DNA from: DATBLE01 sp963775695
Lineage (GTDB): Bacteria > Actinomycetota > Thermoleophilia > Gaiellales > Gaiellaceae
Reading direction: 5' to 3'
DNA length: 64,000 nt
NCBI GenBank assembly: GCA_963775695.1
Contig: CAVZJU010000001.1
Span: forward strand, 372,001-436,000
Positions 16,264 through 24,297 of this stretch are shown here, piece after piece. Under the pieces are notes generated by a model, which saw only the letters and a list, made by a program, of their open reading frames with translations, did no database searches and was not told where the DNA came from. Position 1 is the stretch's first letter, and each line of letters begins with the position of its first letter. The translations under genes and the position numbers were made by a program.

Positions 16264-17732
16264 GGCGGCTCGTGATCGCGCTCGCCACGCTCGCCCTGGC
16301 GTTGCCCGTGGGAGCGGCCGCGAGCGCGACGTTCGTCCCGAACGACCCGCTCGCGGCCCGGCAGTGGTACCTGAACGCGATCCACGCGTTCGACTTCTGG
16401 CCCGAGGATCCCGTCAGCGCCCTCGCGCCGGTGCGGGTCGCGATCATCGACTCGGGCATCGATCTCGACCATCCCGAGTTCGCCGGCCGGATCCTGAACG
16501 AGCAGAGCTTCGTCGGCGGCGACGTCACGGACCGCCAGGGCCACGGTACGTTCGTCGCGGGGATCATCGCCGCCACGCCGAACAACGGCGCGGGGATCGC
16601 CGGCATCGCCTTCCCCGCGCAGCTGCTGATCGCCAAGGTCGTCCGGGCCGACGGGACGATTGCTCCCGCTGCGGAGGCGAAGGCGATCCGCTGGGCTGCC
16701 GACAACGGCGCCCGCGTGATCAATCTCTCGCTCGGAGGGCTCCGCGACCCGCTCGACCCGCGCGAGGACACGTACTCGGCCGCAGAGCAGAGCGCAATCG
16801 CGTACGCGTACTCAAAGGGGGCGGTCGTGGTCGCCGCAGTCGGGAACGCCGACGAGGCGCCGAAGACGCCGTGGCGCTACGCGAGCTACCCGGCCGCGCT
16901 CCCGCACGTGCTCGGCGTGAGCGCCCTGTCCGCCGACGGGTCGGTGCCGATGTTCTCGATCCGCGACAAGGTCTACAACGACATCTCCGCGCCGGGCGTC
17001 GGCATCGTCTCGACGCTGCCTCGAGCGCTGACCGCCGCCCGTTCTGCGTGCCCCGACCAGGGCTACTCGATCTGCGGGCCGCCCGAGTTCCGGCCGGCCG
17101 ACGGGACGTCGTACGCCGCGGCCCAGGTCTCGGCGGCGGCCGCGCTTCTGATCGCGGCGCGGCCGTCGTTGTCGCCCGACCAGGTGATGTCGCTGCTCGA
17201 GCACACGGCCGACGATGTCAGCGCCGCCACCGGCTGCATCCGCTGCCCGCTCGGCCGCGACTGGTACAGCGGCTGGGGACGCCTCGATGTCGCCGCCGCG
17301 CTGAAGGCGCTCGCCGGGCCGTCCCCTCCGCGTGATCGCTACGAGGGCAACGACGAGGCGGGCAAGGAGGCGTTCACGCTCTACGGCACCACCATCAAAG
17401 TCAAGGCGACGCTCGACTACTGGGACGACAACATCGACGTCTACCGCGTGCGCCTGCGCAAGGGGCAGACGATATCCGTCTGGCTGCGGGGGCCGACCGG
17501 CATGGACACGAACCTGATCCTCTGGCGGCCGGGGACGCAGGTGGTGGAGGCTCCGTCGATCGGCCAGCAGGCAGCGCTCCAGACCTGGCGGGTGACGCAG
17601 TCGACGCACGTCGGGCCGAACGAGCACTTCCTGCACCGGGCACGCGTCTCCGGCTGGTACTACGTCGAGGTCAAGCTGACGACGCAGGGCTCCGGGCAGT
17701 ACCGGTTGCACATCTCGAAAAGCGCCTCGTGA
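16260..17732 (+). CDS. Secreted subtilisin-like serine protease (S8) with PPC-like C-terminal domain
   Basis: The signal peptide (residues 1-22) is followed almost directly by the catalytic domain; the long inhibitory propeptide of most subtilisins is lacking. The triad is Asp64 in IIDSGID, His95 in GHGTFVAG and Ser284 in GTSYAAA (usually GTSMA). Residues from about 355 resemble a bacterial pre-peptidase C-terminal beta domain. Its ATG overlaps the SpoIID gene stop (ATGA), so the protease and the wall-acting protein are made together next to the rhamnose genes, which points to cell-envelope remodelling. Confidence 0.88.
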   Translation: MRRLVIALATLALALPVGAAASATFVPNDPLAARQWYLNAIHAFDFWPEDPVSALAPVRVAIIDSGIDLDHPEFAGRILNEQSFVGGDVTDRQGHGTFVAGIIAATPNNGAGIAGIAFPAQLLIAKVVRADGTIAPAAEAKAIRWAADNGARVINLSLGGLRDPLDPREDTYSAAEQSAIAYAYSKGAVVVAAVGNADEAPKTPWRYASYPAALPHVLGVSALSADGSVPMFSIRDKVYNDISAPGVGIVSTLPRALTAARSACPDQGYSICGPPEFRPADGTSYAAAQVSAAAALLIAARPSLSPDQVMSLLEHTADDVSAATGCIRCPLGRDWYSGWGRLDVAAALKALAGPSPPRDRYEGNDEAGKEAFTLYGTTIKVKATLDYWDDNIDVYRVRLRKGQTISVWLRGPTGMDTNLILWRPGTQVVEAPSIGQQAALQTWRVTQSTHVGPNEHFLHRARVSGWYYVEVKLTTQGSGQYRLHISKSAS

Positions 17733-18607
17733 TCCGCGTCGGGGTGCAGTTGCCCGAAGTGGAGCGTGAGGCACCCTGGTCCGAGTACGCCGCGATGGCA
17801 CGGGCCGTGGAAGCGAACGGCTTCGACTCGATCTGGCTCGGCGATCACCTTCTCTACCGCGGTGACGGTCGACCCGAGCGCGGCCCGTGGGAGGCGTGGA
17901 CCCTGCTCGCAGCCCTCTCTGCCATGACCGAGCGGGTCTCGCTCGGCCCGCTCGTCGCCTGCGCGAGCTTCCACCCGCCCGGCCTGCTCGCAAAGATGGC
18001 TGCGACGATCGCCGAGGTCAGCGGCGGCCGTTTCGTCCTCGGTCTCGGCGCGGGCTGGAACGAGACCGAGTACCGCGCCTTCGGCCTGCCCTACGACCAC
18101 CGCGTCTCGCGATTCGAGGAGTCGTTGGAGATCGTCCGGAGGCTGCTCGCCGGCGAGCGCGTGACGCTGGCGGGCCGGTTCTGGCAGGCGGACGACGCGG
18201 TCCTGCTCCCGCGCCCGCCCGGACCGGTGCCGCTGATGATCGGCTCGAACGGCGAGCGGATGCTGGCGGCCGGGCTGCCGCACGTCGACCGCTGGAACAC
18301 GTGGTACGCCGGCTACGGCAACACGGTCGAGGGCTTCGCCGAGCTGAACGCGCGGATCGGCGCCGCCGCAACGCGGGCCGGCCGTGATCCGGCGGAGGTC
18401 GAGCGCAGCGCGTGCGTTCTCGTCGAGCTCGAGCCGGACGCGGTGCAGCGGCCGCGCTCCGACGAGGGGATGGAGCCGGTGACGCCAGGCGGTTTGGTGC
18501 AGCACCTGCGCGGCCTCGAACAGGCAGGTGCCGACGAGGCGATCCTGGCCCTGCGCCCGATCACCGAGTCGTCGATCGCGGCGATCGGGTCGCTGCTAGC
18601 CGCCTAG
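17729..18607 (+). CDS. LLM-class (probably F420-dependent) oxidoreductase
   Basis: The 292-residue protein is a luciferase-like monooxygenase TIM barrel. Landmarks are the N-terminal strand MIRVGVQLP, SIWLGDHLLYR with the conserved Trp-Leu-Gly-Asp-His, and the GGRFVLGLGAGWNETEYRAFG segment that binds the flavin in F420-dependent members. F420 rather than FMN is inferred from the actinobacterial setting and sequence type. The substrate is unknown. GTG 17729 overlaps the protease stop (GTGA). Its 3' end overlaps the convergent gene by 12 bases. Confidence 0.85.
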   Translation: MIRVGVQLPEVEREAPWSEYAAMARAVEANGFDSIWLGDHLLYRGDGRPERGPWEAWTLLAALSAMTERVSLGPLVACASFHPPGLLAKMAATIAEVSGGRFVLGLGAGWNETEYRAFGLPYDHRVSRFEESLEIVRRLLAGERVTLAGRFWQADDAVLLPRPPGPVPLMIGSNGERMLAAGLPHVDRWNTWYAGYGNTVEGFAELNARIGAAATRAGRDPAEVERSACVLVELEPDAVQRPRSDEGMEPVTPGGLVQHLRGLEQAGADEAILALRPITESSIAAIGSLLAA

Positions 18608-19228
18608 AAGCTCCTCGAACCGCGGATCGTCGCGGATCGACGTCAGGTCGGCGTCCTCGCGTGCCCACTCGGCCGCCTCGGGCCGGCTGTCGATGGCCCG
18701 CCCGAGATGCCCCATCGCCTCGTCGGCCTCGCCGAGCAGCGCTTCCGCACAGGCGAGGTTGTAGAGAAGCACGCTCTTGTCCGCGTAGTGCTCGAGCGCG
18801 TCGAGCAACAGCGTCTTCGCCTCCGCCGGCCGCCCTCCGTCGAGGAGGGCGACGACGTCGCGGCTCGTCTCCCACGGGATCGGCGTGTAGACCTCACCCG
18901 GCTTCGCGCCGACGGTGAGGACGGCGGTCCCGGGCTTCCGGGCGATCGCGCCGCGGGACAGTGACGCGTCGCGCACGAGCACGATCGTGCCTTCGGGCCC
19001 GTCGATCTCCTCGCCGCCGACCGAGAACGTCGCATGGCCGGCGGTGACGAGGTAGAGCTCCTCGTGCCCGGTCGGCACCTCGTCGTGCTCGGGGATGACG
19101 GTGTCGCCTGCGTTGCGGCCGGTCCAGCTGTTGATCCCGAAGGAGCGGATGTCGAGAGCGAGCCGGATCGGCGCCCAGCCGTCGTCACGACGGAGGTCCT
19201 CGAGGCGCCGGGTCTCGTAGCCGCTCAC
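18596..19228 (-). CDS. Cupin-domain protein with C-terminal TPR-like region
   Basis: Residues about 40-120 form a single cupin domain: HEELYLVTAGHATFSVGGEE matches the HxxxLxVLxG pattern of the fold, though the usual metal-binding histidines are incomplete. Residues about 130-205 look like two tetratricopeptide helices pairs (LLYNLACAEALLGEADEAM). The role is unknown; a regulatory or scaffold protein is as likely as an enzyme. GTG 19228 overlaps the stop of the acetyltransferase gene (GTGA), so it is the last gene of the minus-strand sugar cluster. Confidence 0.65.
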   Translation of the reverse strand: MSGYETRRLEDLRRDDGWAPIRLALDIRSFGINSWTGRNAGDTVIPEHDEVPTGHEELYLVTAGHATFSVGGEEIDGPEGTIVLVRDASLSRGAIARKPGTAVLTVGAKPGEVYTPIPWETSRDVVALLDGGRPAEAKTLLLDALEHYADKSVLLYNLACAEALLGEADEAMGHLGRAIDSRPEAAEWAREDADLTSIRDDPRFEELLGG

Positions 19229-19869
19229 GGCAGCAGCTCCTCTTCGGGGACGTCGCGGATCTGGCGCGCGGGGTTGCCGACGACCACTGCGCGCGCAGGC
19301 ACGTCCTTCGTCACCACCGCGCCGGCCCCGACGAACGCCTCCTCGCCGATCTCGATCGCCGGGCAGAGGATGGCGCCGCCGCCGATCCGGGCGCCGCGTC
19401 TGATCGTCGGGCCCTGGATCTGCTCGTGCCTGCGTTCCGTCCGTCCCATGAAGTTGTCGTTCGTGGTCACCACGCACGGCGCGACGAAAACGTGTTCCTC
19501 GAGCGTCGAGTACGCCGTGATGTAGGCGTCGGCCTGGATCTTCGTCATCTCCCCGACGGTGGTGTCGTTCTCGACCAGGGAGCCCCGGCCGACGACCACG
19601 TCGTCTCCGAGCGACACCCGCTCACGGATACACGCCTGGTCGCCGACGATCACCCGGGCGCCGATCGTGGTCCCGGCGAACACGACCGCGGCGGTCGAGA
19701 TCACGGTGCCGTCGCCGATCGCCGCCGGCGGAAGGTCCTCTCGCTTCGCCGTCGAGCGCGGCGACAGGACCGGCTGCTTGCCGACGACGGCGTACTCGAG
19801 CACCCGTACGCCCTCTCCGAGCACCGTGCCCGGGTGGACGATCGCGGTCGGGTGGACCTCAGCCGCCAC
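19225..19869 (-). CDS. WbpD-like UDP-sugar N-acetyltransferase (left-handed beta helix)
   Basis: The 214-residue product is built of hexapeptide repeats, from HPTAIVHPGTVLGEGV to the end, and shows the loop VTTNDNFMGR and the C-terminal VVGNPARQI of the WbpD/WlbB group. WbpD acetylates the 3-amino group of UDP-GlcNAc3NA using acetyl-CoA. It overlaps the WbpB-like oxidoreductase gene by 11 bases on its upstream side, which supports the pathway assignment. The exact amino sugar is inferred from neighbours. Confidence 0.82.
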   Translation of the reverse strand: MAAEVHPTAIVHPGTVLGEGVRVLEYAVVGKQPVLSPRSTAKREDLPPAAIGDGTVISTAAVVFAGTTIGARVIVGDQACIRERVSLGDDVVVGRGSLVENDTTVGEMTKIQADAYITAYSTLEEHVFVAPCVVTTNDNFMGRTERRHEQIQGPTIRRGARIGGGAILCPAIEIGEEAFVGAGAVVTKDVPARAVVVGNPARQIRDVPEEELLP

Positions 19870-20845
19870 GGAGTGAGTCGGTCAGCCGCTCCAGCGCGCG
19901 CACGACCATCGCCCCGTCCCGCGCGACCTTCCGGCGGTCGCCGTCACCGTCGACCAGGCGCAGGAAGTGCTCGCACTCGAGCCGCAGTGGCTCCGAGGTC
20001 GGGATCTTCGGAATGAAGATGTCACCGCTCCGCGTCTGCCACTCGCCGTACGTCTCGGCGCGCTTCCACGGTGCCTTGTCGTAGATCGTCACCTTGCGCT
20101 CCAGCTCCATGTCGTCGAAGACGGCCATCTTGTCGCGGCCGACGACGGTCATCCGCCGCATCTTGTGCGGGTCGAGCCAGGAGAGGTGCATGTGCGCGAT
20201 CTTGCCGGACGGGAACCGGAGGTAGCAGAAGACGACGTCCTCGACGCCGTCGGTGAGGAAGTCGCGGCCGTGCGCCGTCGCCTCCTCCGGCTCCTCGTCG
20301 AGCAGGTAGAGGATCACGGACAGGTCGTGGACGCCCAGCGACCACAACGCGTTCTCGTTCGTGCGCACGATTCCGAGGTTCTGGCGGTTGCCGTAGACGC
20401 AGAGCACCTCACCGAGCTCGCCCCCGTCGATCAGCTGCTTGAGCTTCTGGACGCCGGGGTGGTAGAGCAGCAGGTGCCCCGGCATCAGCACGAGGTCGCG
20501 CTCGGCCGCGAGTGCGACGAGCTCGTCCATCTCGGCGGCGCGCATGGCCGGCGGCTTCTCGACGAGCACATGCTTGCCCGCTTCCAGGGCCCGCTTCGCC
20601 AGCTCGTGGTGCGTCGGCACCGGCGTCGCGATCACCACCGCGTCCAGCGACTCGTCGGCCAGCATCTCGTCGAAGTCCGCCGTCGCCCGTGCCTGGGGAA
20701 ACCTTCCTCGGAACGGCGTCAGCTGTTCCGAGGACATGTCGCAGATCCAGGTCAGGTCGGCGAGGTCGTCGAAGTTGCGCGCGAGGTTCGGCCCCCAGTA
20801 GCCGAGCCCGGCTACGCCGACCCGCGTGACGGCTTCGTCGCTCAC
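19859..20845 (-). CDS. Gfo/Idh/MocA-family sugar dehydrogenase, WbpB-like
   Basis: The 328-residue protein has the NAD-binding motif VGVAGLGYWGPNLARN at the N terminus and the family's EKPPA motif near residue 95, with the C-terminal substrate domain (LGVHDLSVILYLL). In the WbpA-B-E-D-I pathway, WbpB oxidises C3 of UDP-GlcNAc-uronate. GTG 20845 overlaps the stop of the upstream UDP-sugar dehydrogenase gene (GTGA). The reading as WbpB rests on the gene context; a different sugar substrate is possible. Confidence 0.82.
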   Translation of the reverse strand: MSDEAVTRVGVAGLGYWGPNLARNFDDLADLTWICDMSSEQLTPFRGRFPQARATADFDEMLADESLDAVVIATPVPTHHELAKRALEAGKHVLVEKPPAMRAAEMDELVALAAERDLVLMPGHLLLYHPGVQKLKQLIDGGELGEVLCVYGNRQNLGIVRTNENALWSLGVHDLSVILYLLDEEPEEATAHGRDFLTDGVEDVVFCYLRFPSGKIAHMHLSWLDPHKMRRMTVVGRDKMAVFDDMELERKVTIYDKAPWKRAETYGEWQTRSGDIFIPKIPTSEPLRLECEHFLRLVDGDGDRRKVARDGAMVVRALERLTDSLRGG

Positions 20846-22110
20846 AGCTTCCAGACCTTCCCGTCCACCTCGACGCCCTTGGTCGCGTTCCGGAAATCGA
20901 CGATCACGCTGGCCCGTCGGACGACGTCCGCGTAGTCGATCCCGGAATGCGCCGTGACGATCGCGACGCAGTCGTAGCGCTCGGGCTCGAGCGGCACGGA
21001 GCTGAGGCCGTCGAACTCGGCCACGTGCGGGTCGTGGTAGGAGACCTCGGCGCCCGCGTTGCGGAGGAGTACGAGCAGCTTCTCGGCCGGCGACTCGCGG
21101 ACGTCGTCGATGTCCGACTTGTAGGCCACGCCCAGGAGCAAGATCTTCGAGCCGCTCAGGGACTTCCTGGCGCCGTGGTTCAGGGCCTGCGAGATCACCG
21201 ACCGGCAGAAGTACGGCATGTTGGCGTTGATCTCGCCGGCGAGCTCGACGAACCGAGTCGAGAAGTCGTACTCGCGCGCCTTCCAGGAGAGGTAGAAGGG
21301 GTCGAGCGGGATGCAGTGGCCGCCGAGGCCCGGTCCGGGCTTGAACGACATGAACCCGAACGGCTTGGTGGCTGCGGCGTCCACGACCTCCCACACGTCG
21401 ATCCCCATCCGGTCGCAGAGCTGCGCGAGCTCGTTGACGAGGGCGATGTTGACGGAGCGGAAGATGTTCTCGAGCAGCTTCGTCAGCTCGGCCGCCTCTG
21501 CGGTCGAGACGGCGTGGACGGCGTCGACCGCGCCCTCGTAGAGACGTGCGGCGGCCTTTGTCGAGGCCTGGTCGATTCCACCGACCACCTTCGGGGTCGT
21601 TCGCGTCGTGAAGTCCTCGCGGCCCGGATCGACGCGCTCGGGGGCGAAGGCGAGGTGGAAGTCCGCCCCGGCCTTCAGCCCGCTGCCCTCCTCGAGCAGC
21701 GGCCGGAGCACGTCTCGGGTTGTCCCCGGATAGGTGGTCGACTCGAGCACGACCAGGTGGCCCGCGTGCAGGTGCGGCGCGATCGAGCGGGCGGCGCTCT
21801 CGATGTAGGAGAGGTCCGGCTCGCGCTGAACCGACAGCGGCGTCGGCACCGCGATCACGATCGCGTCGGCGGCGGCGACCACGGAGAAGTCGGTGGTCGC
21901 GGCGATCGCCCCCGAGTCGACGAGCGGCTTCAGCCTGTCGGAGGGGACATCCCCGATGTGGCTTTCGCCGCGGTTGATCGCGTCGACGACGTGCTGGAGC
22001 ACGTCGACGAGCACGACTTTCTTGGCCGCCTCGGCGAAGGCCTGGGCGTGGGGCATGCCGACGTAGCCGGCGCCGATCACGGCGATGTCGTAGCGGGCGT
22101 CCGCGTTCAT
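20842..22110 (-). CDS. wbpA: UDP-sugar 6-dehydrogenase (WbpA/WecC type)
   Basis: The enzyme oxidises C6 of a UDP-hexosamine to the uronate with two NAD+. It has the N-terminal IAVIGAGYVGMPHA motif, FAPERVDPG, and the catalytic cysteine in GPGLGGHCIPLDPFYL near residue 265; the 422-residue length is normal. UDP-GlcNAc (WbpA) and UDP-ManNAc (WecC) dehydrogenases cannot be told apart safely by eye. Its ATG at 22110 sits in the 3' arm of an imperfect hairpin that belongs to junction element copy B, and overlaps the stop of a 48-codon ORF (ATGA). Confidence 0.88.
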   Translation of the reverse strand: MNADARYDIAVIGAGYVGMPHAQAFAEAAKKVVLVDVLQHVVDAINRGESHIGDVPSDRLKPLVDSGAIAATTDFSVVAAADAIVIAVPTPLSVQREPDLSYIESAARSIAPHLHAGHLVVLESTTYPGTTRDVLRPLLEEGSGLKAGADFHLAFAPERVDPGREDFTTRTTPKVVGGIDQASTKAAARLYEGAVDAVHAVSTAEAAELTKLLENIFRSVNIALVNELAQLCDRMGIDVWEVVDAAATKPFGFMSFKPGPGLGGHCIPLDPFYLSWKAREYDFSTRFVELAGEINANMPYFCRSVISQALNHGARKSLSGSKILLLGVAYKSDIDDVRESPAEKLLVLLRNAGAEVSYHDPHVAEFDGLSSVPLEPERYDCVAIVTAHSGIDYADVVRRASVIVDFRNATKGVEVDGKVWKL

Positions 22111-22253
22111 TGGCCATCCCGTGGCCCATGAGCGGGGAGGGGTCCCAGCGGAACCGGCAGGTTCCCCAGCTCGATCGGCACCTGGAAGAAGGGGGCTCGT
22201 GGGGGCAAAATGGTTTCCCCCACGGGAGCGAACCAAAGGTGAGCGACGCTCAT
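22105..22253. repeat. Junction palindrome, copy B, between wecB and wbpA
   Basis: The element fills the whole gap between the wecB stop and the wbpA start. It shares about 60 bp almost base for base with copy C at its gene-start end (GAGCGGGGAGGGGTCCCAG and onward) and the GTGGGGG/CCCCCAC palindrome core. The last part can form a hairpin with arms GCUCAUGGGCC and GGCCAAUGAAC (9 of 11 paired) that holds the wbpA start codon. Confidence 0.75.
22107..22253 (-). CDS. 48-codon ORF within junction element B, coupled on both sides
   Basis: The ORF begins at an ATG that overlaps the wecB stop (ATGA) and ends at a TGA that overlaps the wbpA start (ATGA). Its peptide begins MSVAHLWFAPVGET, close to the start of the ORFs in copies C (MSVARLRLAPVGET) and D (VIVARLRLAPAGET). 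It is rich in proline and has no known domain. The conserved part is also a DNA palindrome, so it may be a coupling leader rather than a working protein. Confidence 0.35.
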   Translation of the reverse strand: MSVAHLWFAPVGETILPPRAPFFQVPIELGNLPVPLGPLPAHGPRDGQ

Positions 22254-23314
22254 TCCGGCCGGGAAGGGTACAGAGCCGCCGCGATGCGTCCTGCGGCGTG
22301 CCCGTCGCCGTAGAGCTGCGGCCGCTCGGCCGGCATGCGGGCATTCGCAACCGCCTCGACCAGCCGCTCGGGGTCGTCGTCGACGAGCACGTTCGCACCC
22401 GCCTCGACGGTGTCGACCCATTCCGTCGACGGCCGTGTCGTCACGCACGGCACGCCGTACCAGTAGGCCTCCTTCTGGAGACCGCCGGAGTCGGTGACGA
22501 TCACGCGTGCCTGCGAAGCGAGGGTGGCGAAGTCGAGGTAGCCGAGCGGGGGGATCAAACGGACATTGTCAGGGGTCTGACCCTTGCGATCGGCGATTGC
22601 GGCCGCCGTCCGAGGGTGCGCCGGAAAGACGACCGGCAGCTCGATCCTGGAAAGTCCCTGCAGGATGCGCATGAGGCGCGGCTCGACGACGTTCGCCTCT
22701 CGGTGCAGAGTCGTGACGATGTAGTTCAGGGGTCTGACCCCTGACGCGTCCAGAATCGACGATCGCTGCCGCGCGATCGGAGCCAGGCGCAGGTTGGCGT
22801 CCATCATCACGTCTCCGACGACCTCGACCCGGCCGACGACGCCCTCGCCCTCGAGGATCGCCCGCGAGCGCTCGTCTGGCGCGAACAGGAGCTGCGACAG
22901 CCGGTCGGTCTCGACCCGGTTGTGCTCCTCCGGCATCGACAGGTCGTAGCTGCGCAGACCCGACTCGACGTGGGCCAGCGGCACGCCTGCCTCGACCGCC
23001 GCCCGGGCGCCTCCGAGCGTCGAGTTCGTGTCGCCGTAGACGAGCACCCAGTCGGGCCGTTCCGCGGCGATCGGATCGGCGAGGCCGGGGCGTAGCGACT
23101 CCAGCATCTCGTCGCGCCCCAGGCCGCCGGCATCGAGCCGGTAGCGGGGCTCCGGTAGCCCGAGCTCCTCGAAGAACACCTGCGAGAGCTCGGGGTCGTA
23201 GTGCTGTCCGGTGTGGACTACGACCTCCTCGATCCCCCGCTCGCGAAGCGCTTCGGAAAGCGGCGCGGACTTGATGAATTGCGGGCGATTGCCCACAACC
23301 GACAGCACTTTCAC
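22250..23314 (-). CDS. wecB: UDP-N-acetylglucosamine 2-epimerase (non-hydrolysing, WecB/WbpI type)
   Basis: The 354-residue protein has the complete fold of this GT-B-like family: VGNRPQFIK at the N terminus (usually GTRPE), VHTGQHYD, YGDTNSTLGG, HVESGLRSYD with PEEHNR, and DSGGLQKEA. WecB makes UDP-ManNAc; WbpI, of the same family, epimerises UDP-diacetamido-hexuronate, which would fit the WbpB and WbpD-like neighbours better. GTG 23314 is preceded by TAGTGT seven bases upstream (leaderless). Two copies of the 15-mer TCAGGGGTCTGACCC lie within the coding region in different frames. Confidence 0.88.
   Translation of the reverse strand: MKVLSVVGNRPQFIKSAPLSEALRERGIEEVVVHTGQHYDPELSQVFFEELGLPEPRYRLDAGGLGRDEMLESLRPGLADPIAAERPDWVLVYGDTNSTLGGARAAVEAGVPLAHVESGLRSYDLSMPEEHNRVETDRLSQLLFAPDERSRAILEGEGVVGRVEVVGDVMMDANLRLAPIARQRSSILDASGVRPLNYIVTTLHREANVVEPRLMRILQGLSRIELPVVFPAHPRTAAAIADRKGQTPDNVRLIPPLGYLDFATLASQARVIVTDSGGLQKEAYWYGVPCVTTRPSTEWVDTVEAGANVLVDDDPERLVEAVANARMPAERPQLYGDGHAAGRIAAALYPSRPE
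22569..22744. repeat. Two copies of a short palindrome inside wecB
   Basis: TCAGGGGTCTGACCC occurs at 22569-22583 and again at 22726-22740, the second continuing as a near-perfect palindrome AGGGGTCTGACCCCT. The copies are 157 bases apart, so they are read in different frames of wecB. They look like inserted REP-type palindromes tolerated by the protein. Confidence 0.6.
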
Positions 23315-23321
23315 TCGGGCT

Positions 23322-23327
23322 ACACTA
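23322..23327 (-). promoter_or_regulatory. Leaderless -10 box of wecB
   Basis: TAGTGT on the minus strand ends seven bases before the GTG start of wecB. It lies only 11 bases from the 5' end of the divergent tRNA-Lys gene. Confidence 0.5.
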
Positions 23328-23337
23328 CGCAGCCCGC

Positions 23338-23410
23338 GGGCCGTTAGCTCAGTTGGTAGAGCAGGGGACTCTTAATCCCAAGGTCGAAGGTTCGAATCCT
23401 TCACGGCCCA
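23338..23410 (+). tRNA. tRNA-Lys (anticodon CTT)
   Basis: The 73-base gene folds as a full cloverleaf: acceptor arms GGGCCGT and ACGGCCC with discriminator A, D arm GCTC/GAGC, anticodon stem GGGGA/TCCCA-like with loop CTCTTAA, and T arm GAAGG-TTCGAAT-CCTTC. The anticodon CTT reads AAG (Lys). CCA is not encoded. Its 3' 42 bases (23369-23410) recur at 26625-26666, so it is the target of an integration event. Confidence 0.96.
23369..23410 (+). repeat. Left attachment-site copy (3' part of tRNA-Lys)
   Basis: This is the anticodon-loop-to-3'-end segment of the tRNA gene, repeated 3,256 bp downstream with 40 of 42 bases identical. It is the typical core of a tyrosine-recombinase attachment site in a tRNA gene. 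Confidence 0.8.
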
Positions 23411-23688
23411 TCACAGGAAGGGCTTGATCAAGCCGTACCAGTAAGCCCTCGGAAGCAGAGAGACAGTCGTGGGACCACAGAAAGGGCCATGGGCGGTCAG
23501 GAGCGCGCTGCGCGACGACGACGCACTGAGTCTGACACAACGAAGGTTCACATCTCGAATCGAGCGGCCCAGGGCGAGCCGCCCCTCACTCGACATCTGC
23601 GGCCCGGTCGCTCATAAAGCCCGCGCAAGGGCGGATTCCATTGGGCACGAGCCTCAGGCAGGCGTGGGGTCCGGCCAAGGGAGGGGAA

Positions 23689-24207
23689 GTGCGATTTCGC
23701 AACCTCGTTTTCCTTTCCGGCCTCGTTGCAGCCGTCCTGGCGATTGGGCCTCAGCGGCGCCAAGCGGTCGTGCGACGGCAGCGCGACTGTGCCGTCGGCG
23801 AAGGCCGGATCGTCGATCGGCTCCGGCTGTATTGCGCACAAGCCGACCTATGTCGAGGATGTGTTCGAGCCGGGGTATCTGGCCGGCTGTTCAGGTCATG
23901 ACGTCACCGATCCGAACAGCCTTCGGCGACGGCTCCCAGCCGACCAACTGGACTGTCGTCTCGGATACGGTCTGGAAGGCTGAGATCTTACGCAACTCCT
24001 TCGTGGGGCCGACTGACTACTCCGGATACGGCGGACCGTTCTGCATCTATCCCTGGTTCTCGCTCGGCGCCTCCGGTTTCCACTACGGGGGTGGACTTCC
24101 CAGACACCCTGGACGACTTCGGCCAGGCTGACCAGTTCCGCCAGACGCAGCTGTGCGACGGACCGTTCGGGCCTGACAGCACCTACTGCGCGAACATCGT
24201 TCAGTAA
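23689..24207 (+). pseudogene. Broken gene for a secreted Cys-containing protein (three frameshifts)
   Basis: GTG 23689 after GGGAGGGGAA opens a signal peptide (VRFRNLVFLSGLVAAVLAIG). The coherent protein then continues in three successive frames: SCDGSATVPSAKAGSSIGSG to about 23910, AFGDGSQPTNWTVVSDTVWK and on to HYGG about 24090, and VDFPDTLDDFGQADQFRQTQ to the TAA at 24205. Each switch is +1, so the total is again a multiple of three and the stop is in the frame of the start. Several cysteines suggest a disulfide-bonded exported protein. The family is not recognised. Sequencing error in this stretch is possible. Confidence 0.6.
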
Positions 24208-24297
24208 GGAACAGAAGGCGAGGGACCCATACATCGGCCCCTCGCTTCACGCCCGTGATGCAGCCACTCCTGAATTGCCCCGTGGGGATTTCGAGCG

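Noticed and set aside
21940..21960. GGGGACATCCCC in wbpA as another REP insertion
   Set aside because: The palindrome is short and falls in a normal coding context; chance is sufficient in a GC-rich genome.
23349..23596. Minus-strand ORFs over the tRNA-Lys gene encoding GREGFEPSTLGLR-type peptides (also 26443-26766)
   Set aside because: This is the well-known spurious translation of the tRNA T-arm antisense strand. It is not a gene, but it helped to find the second tRNA fragment.
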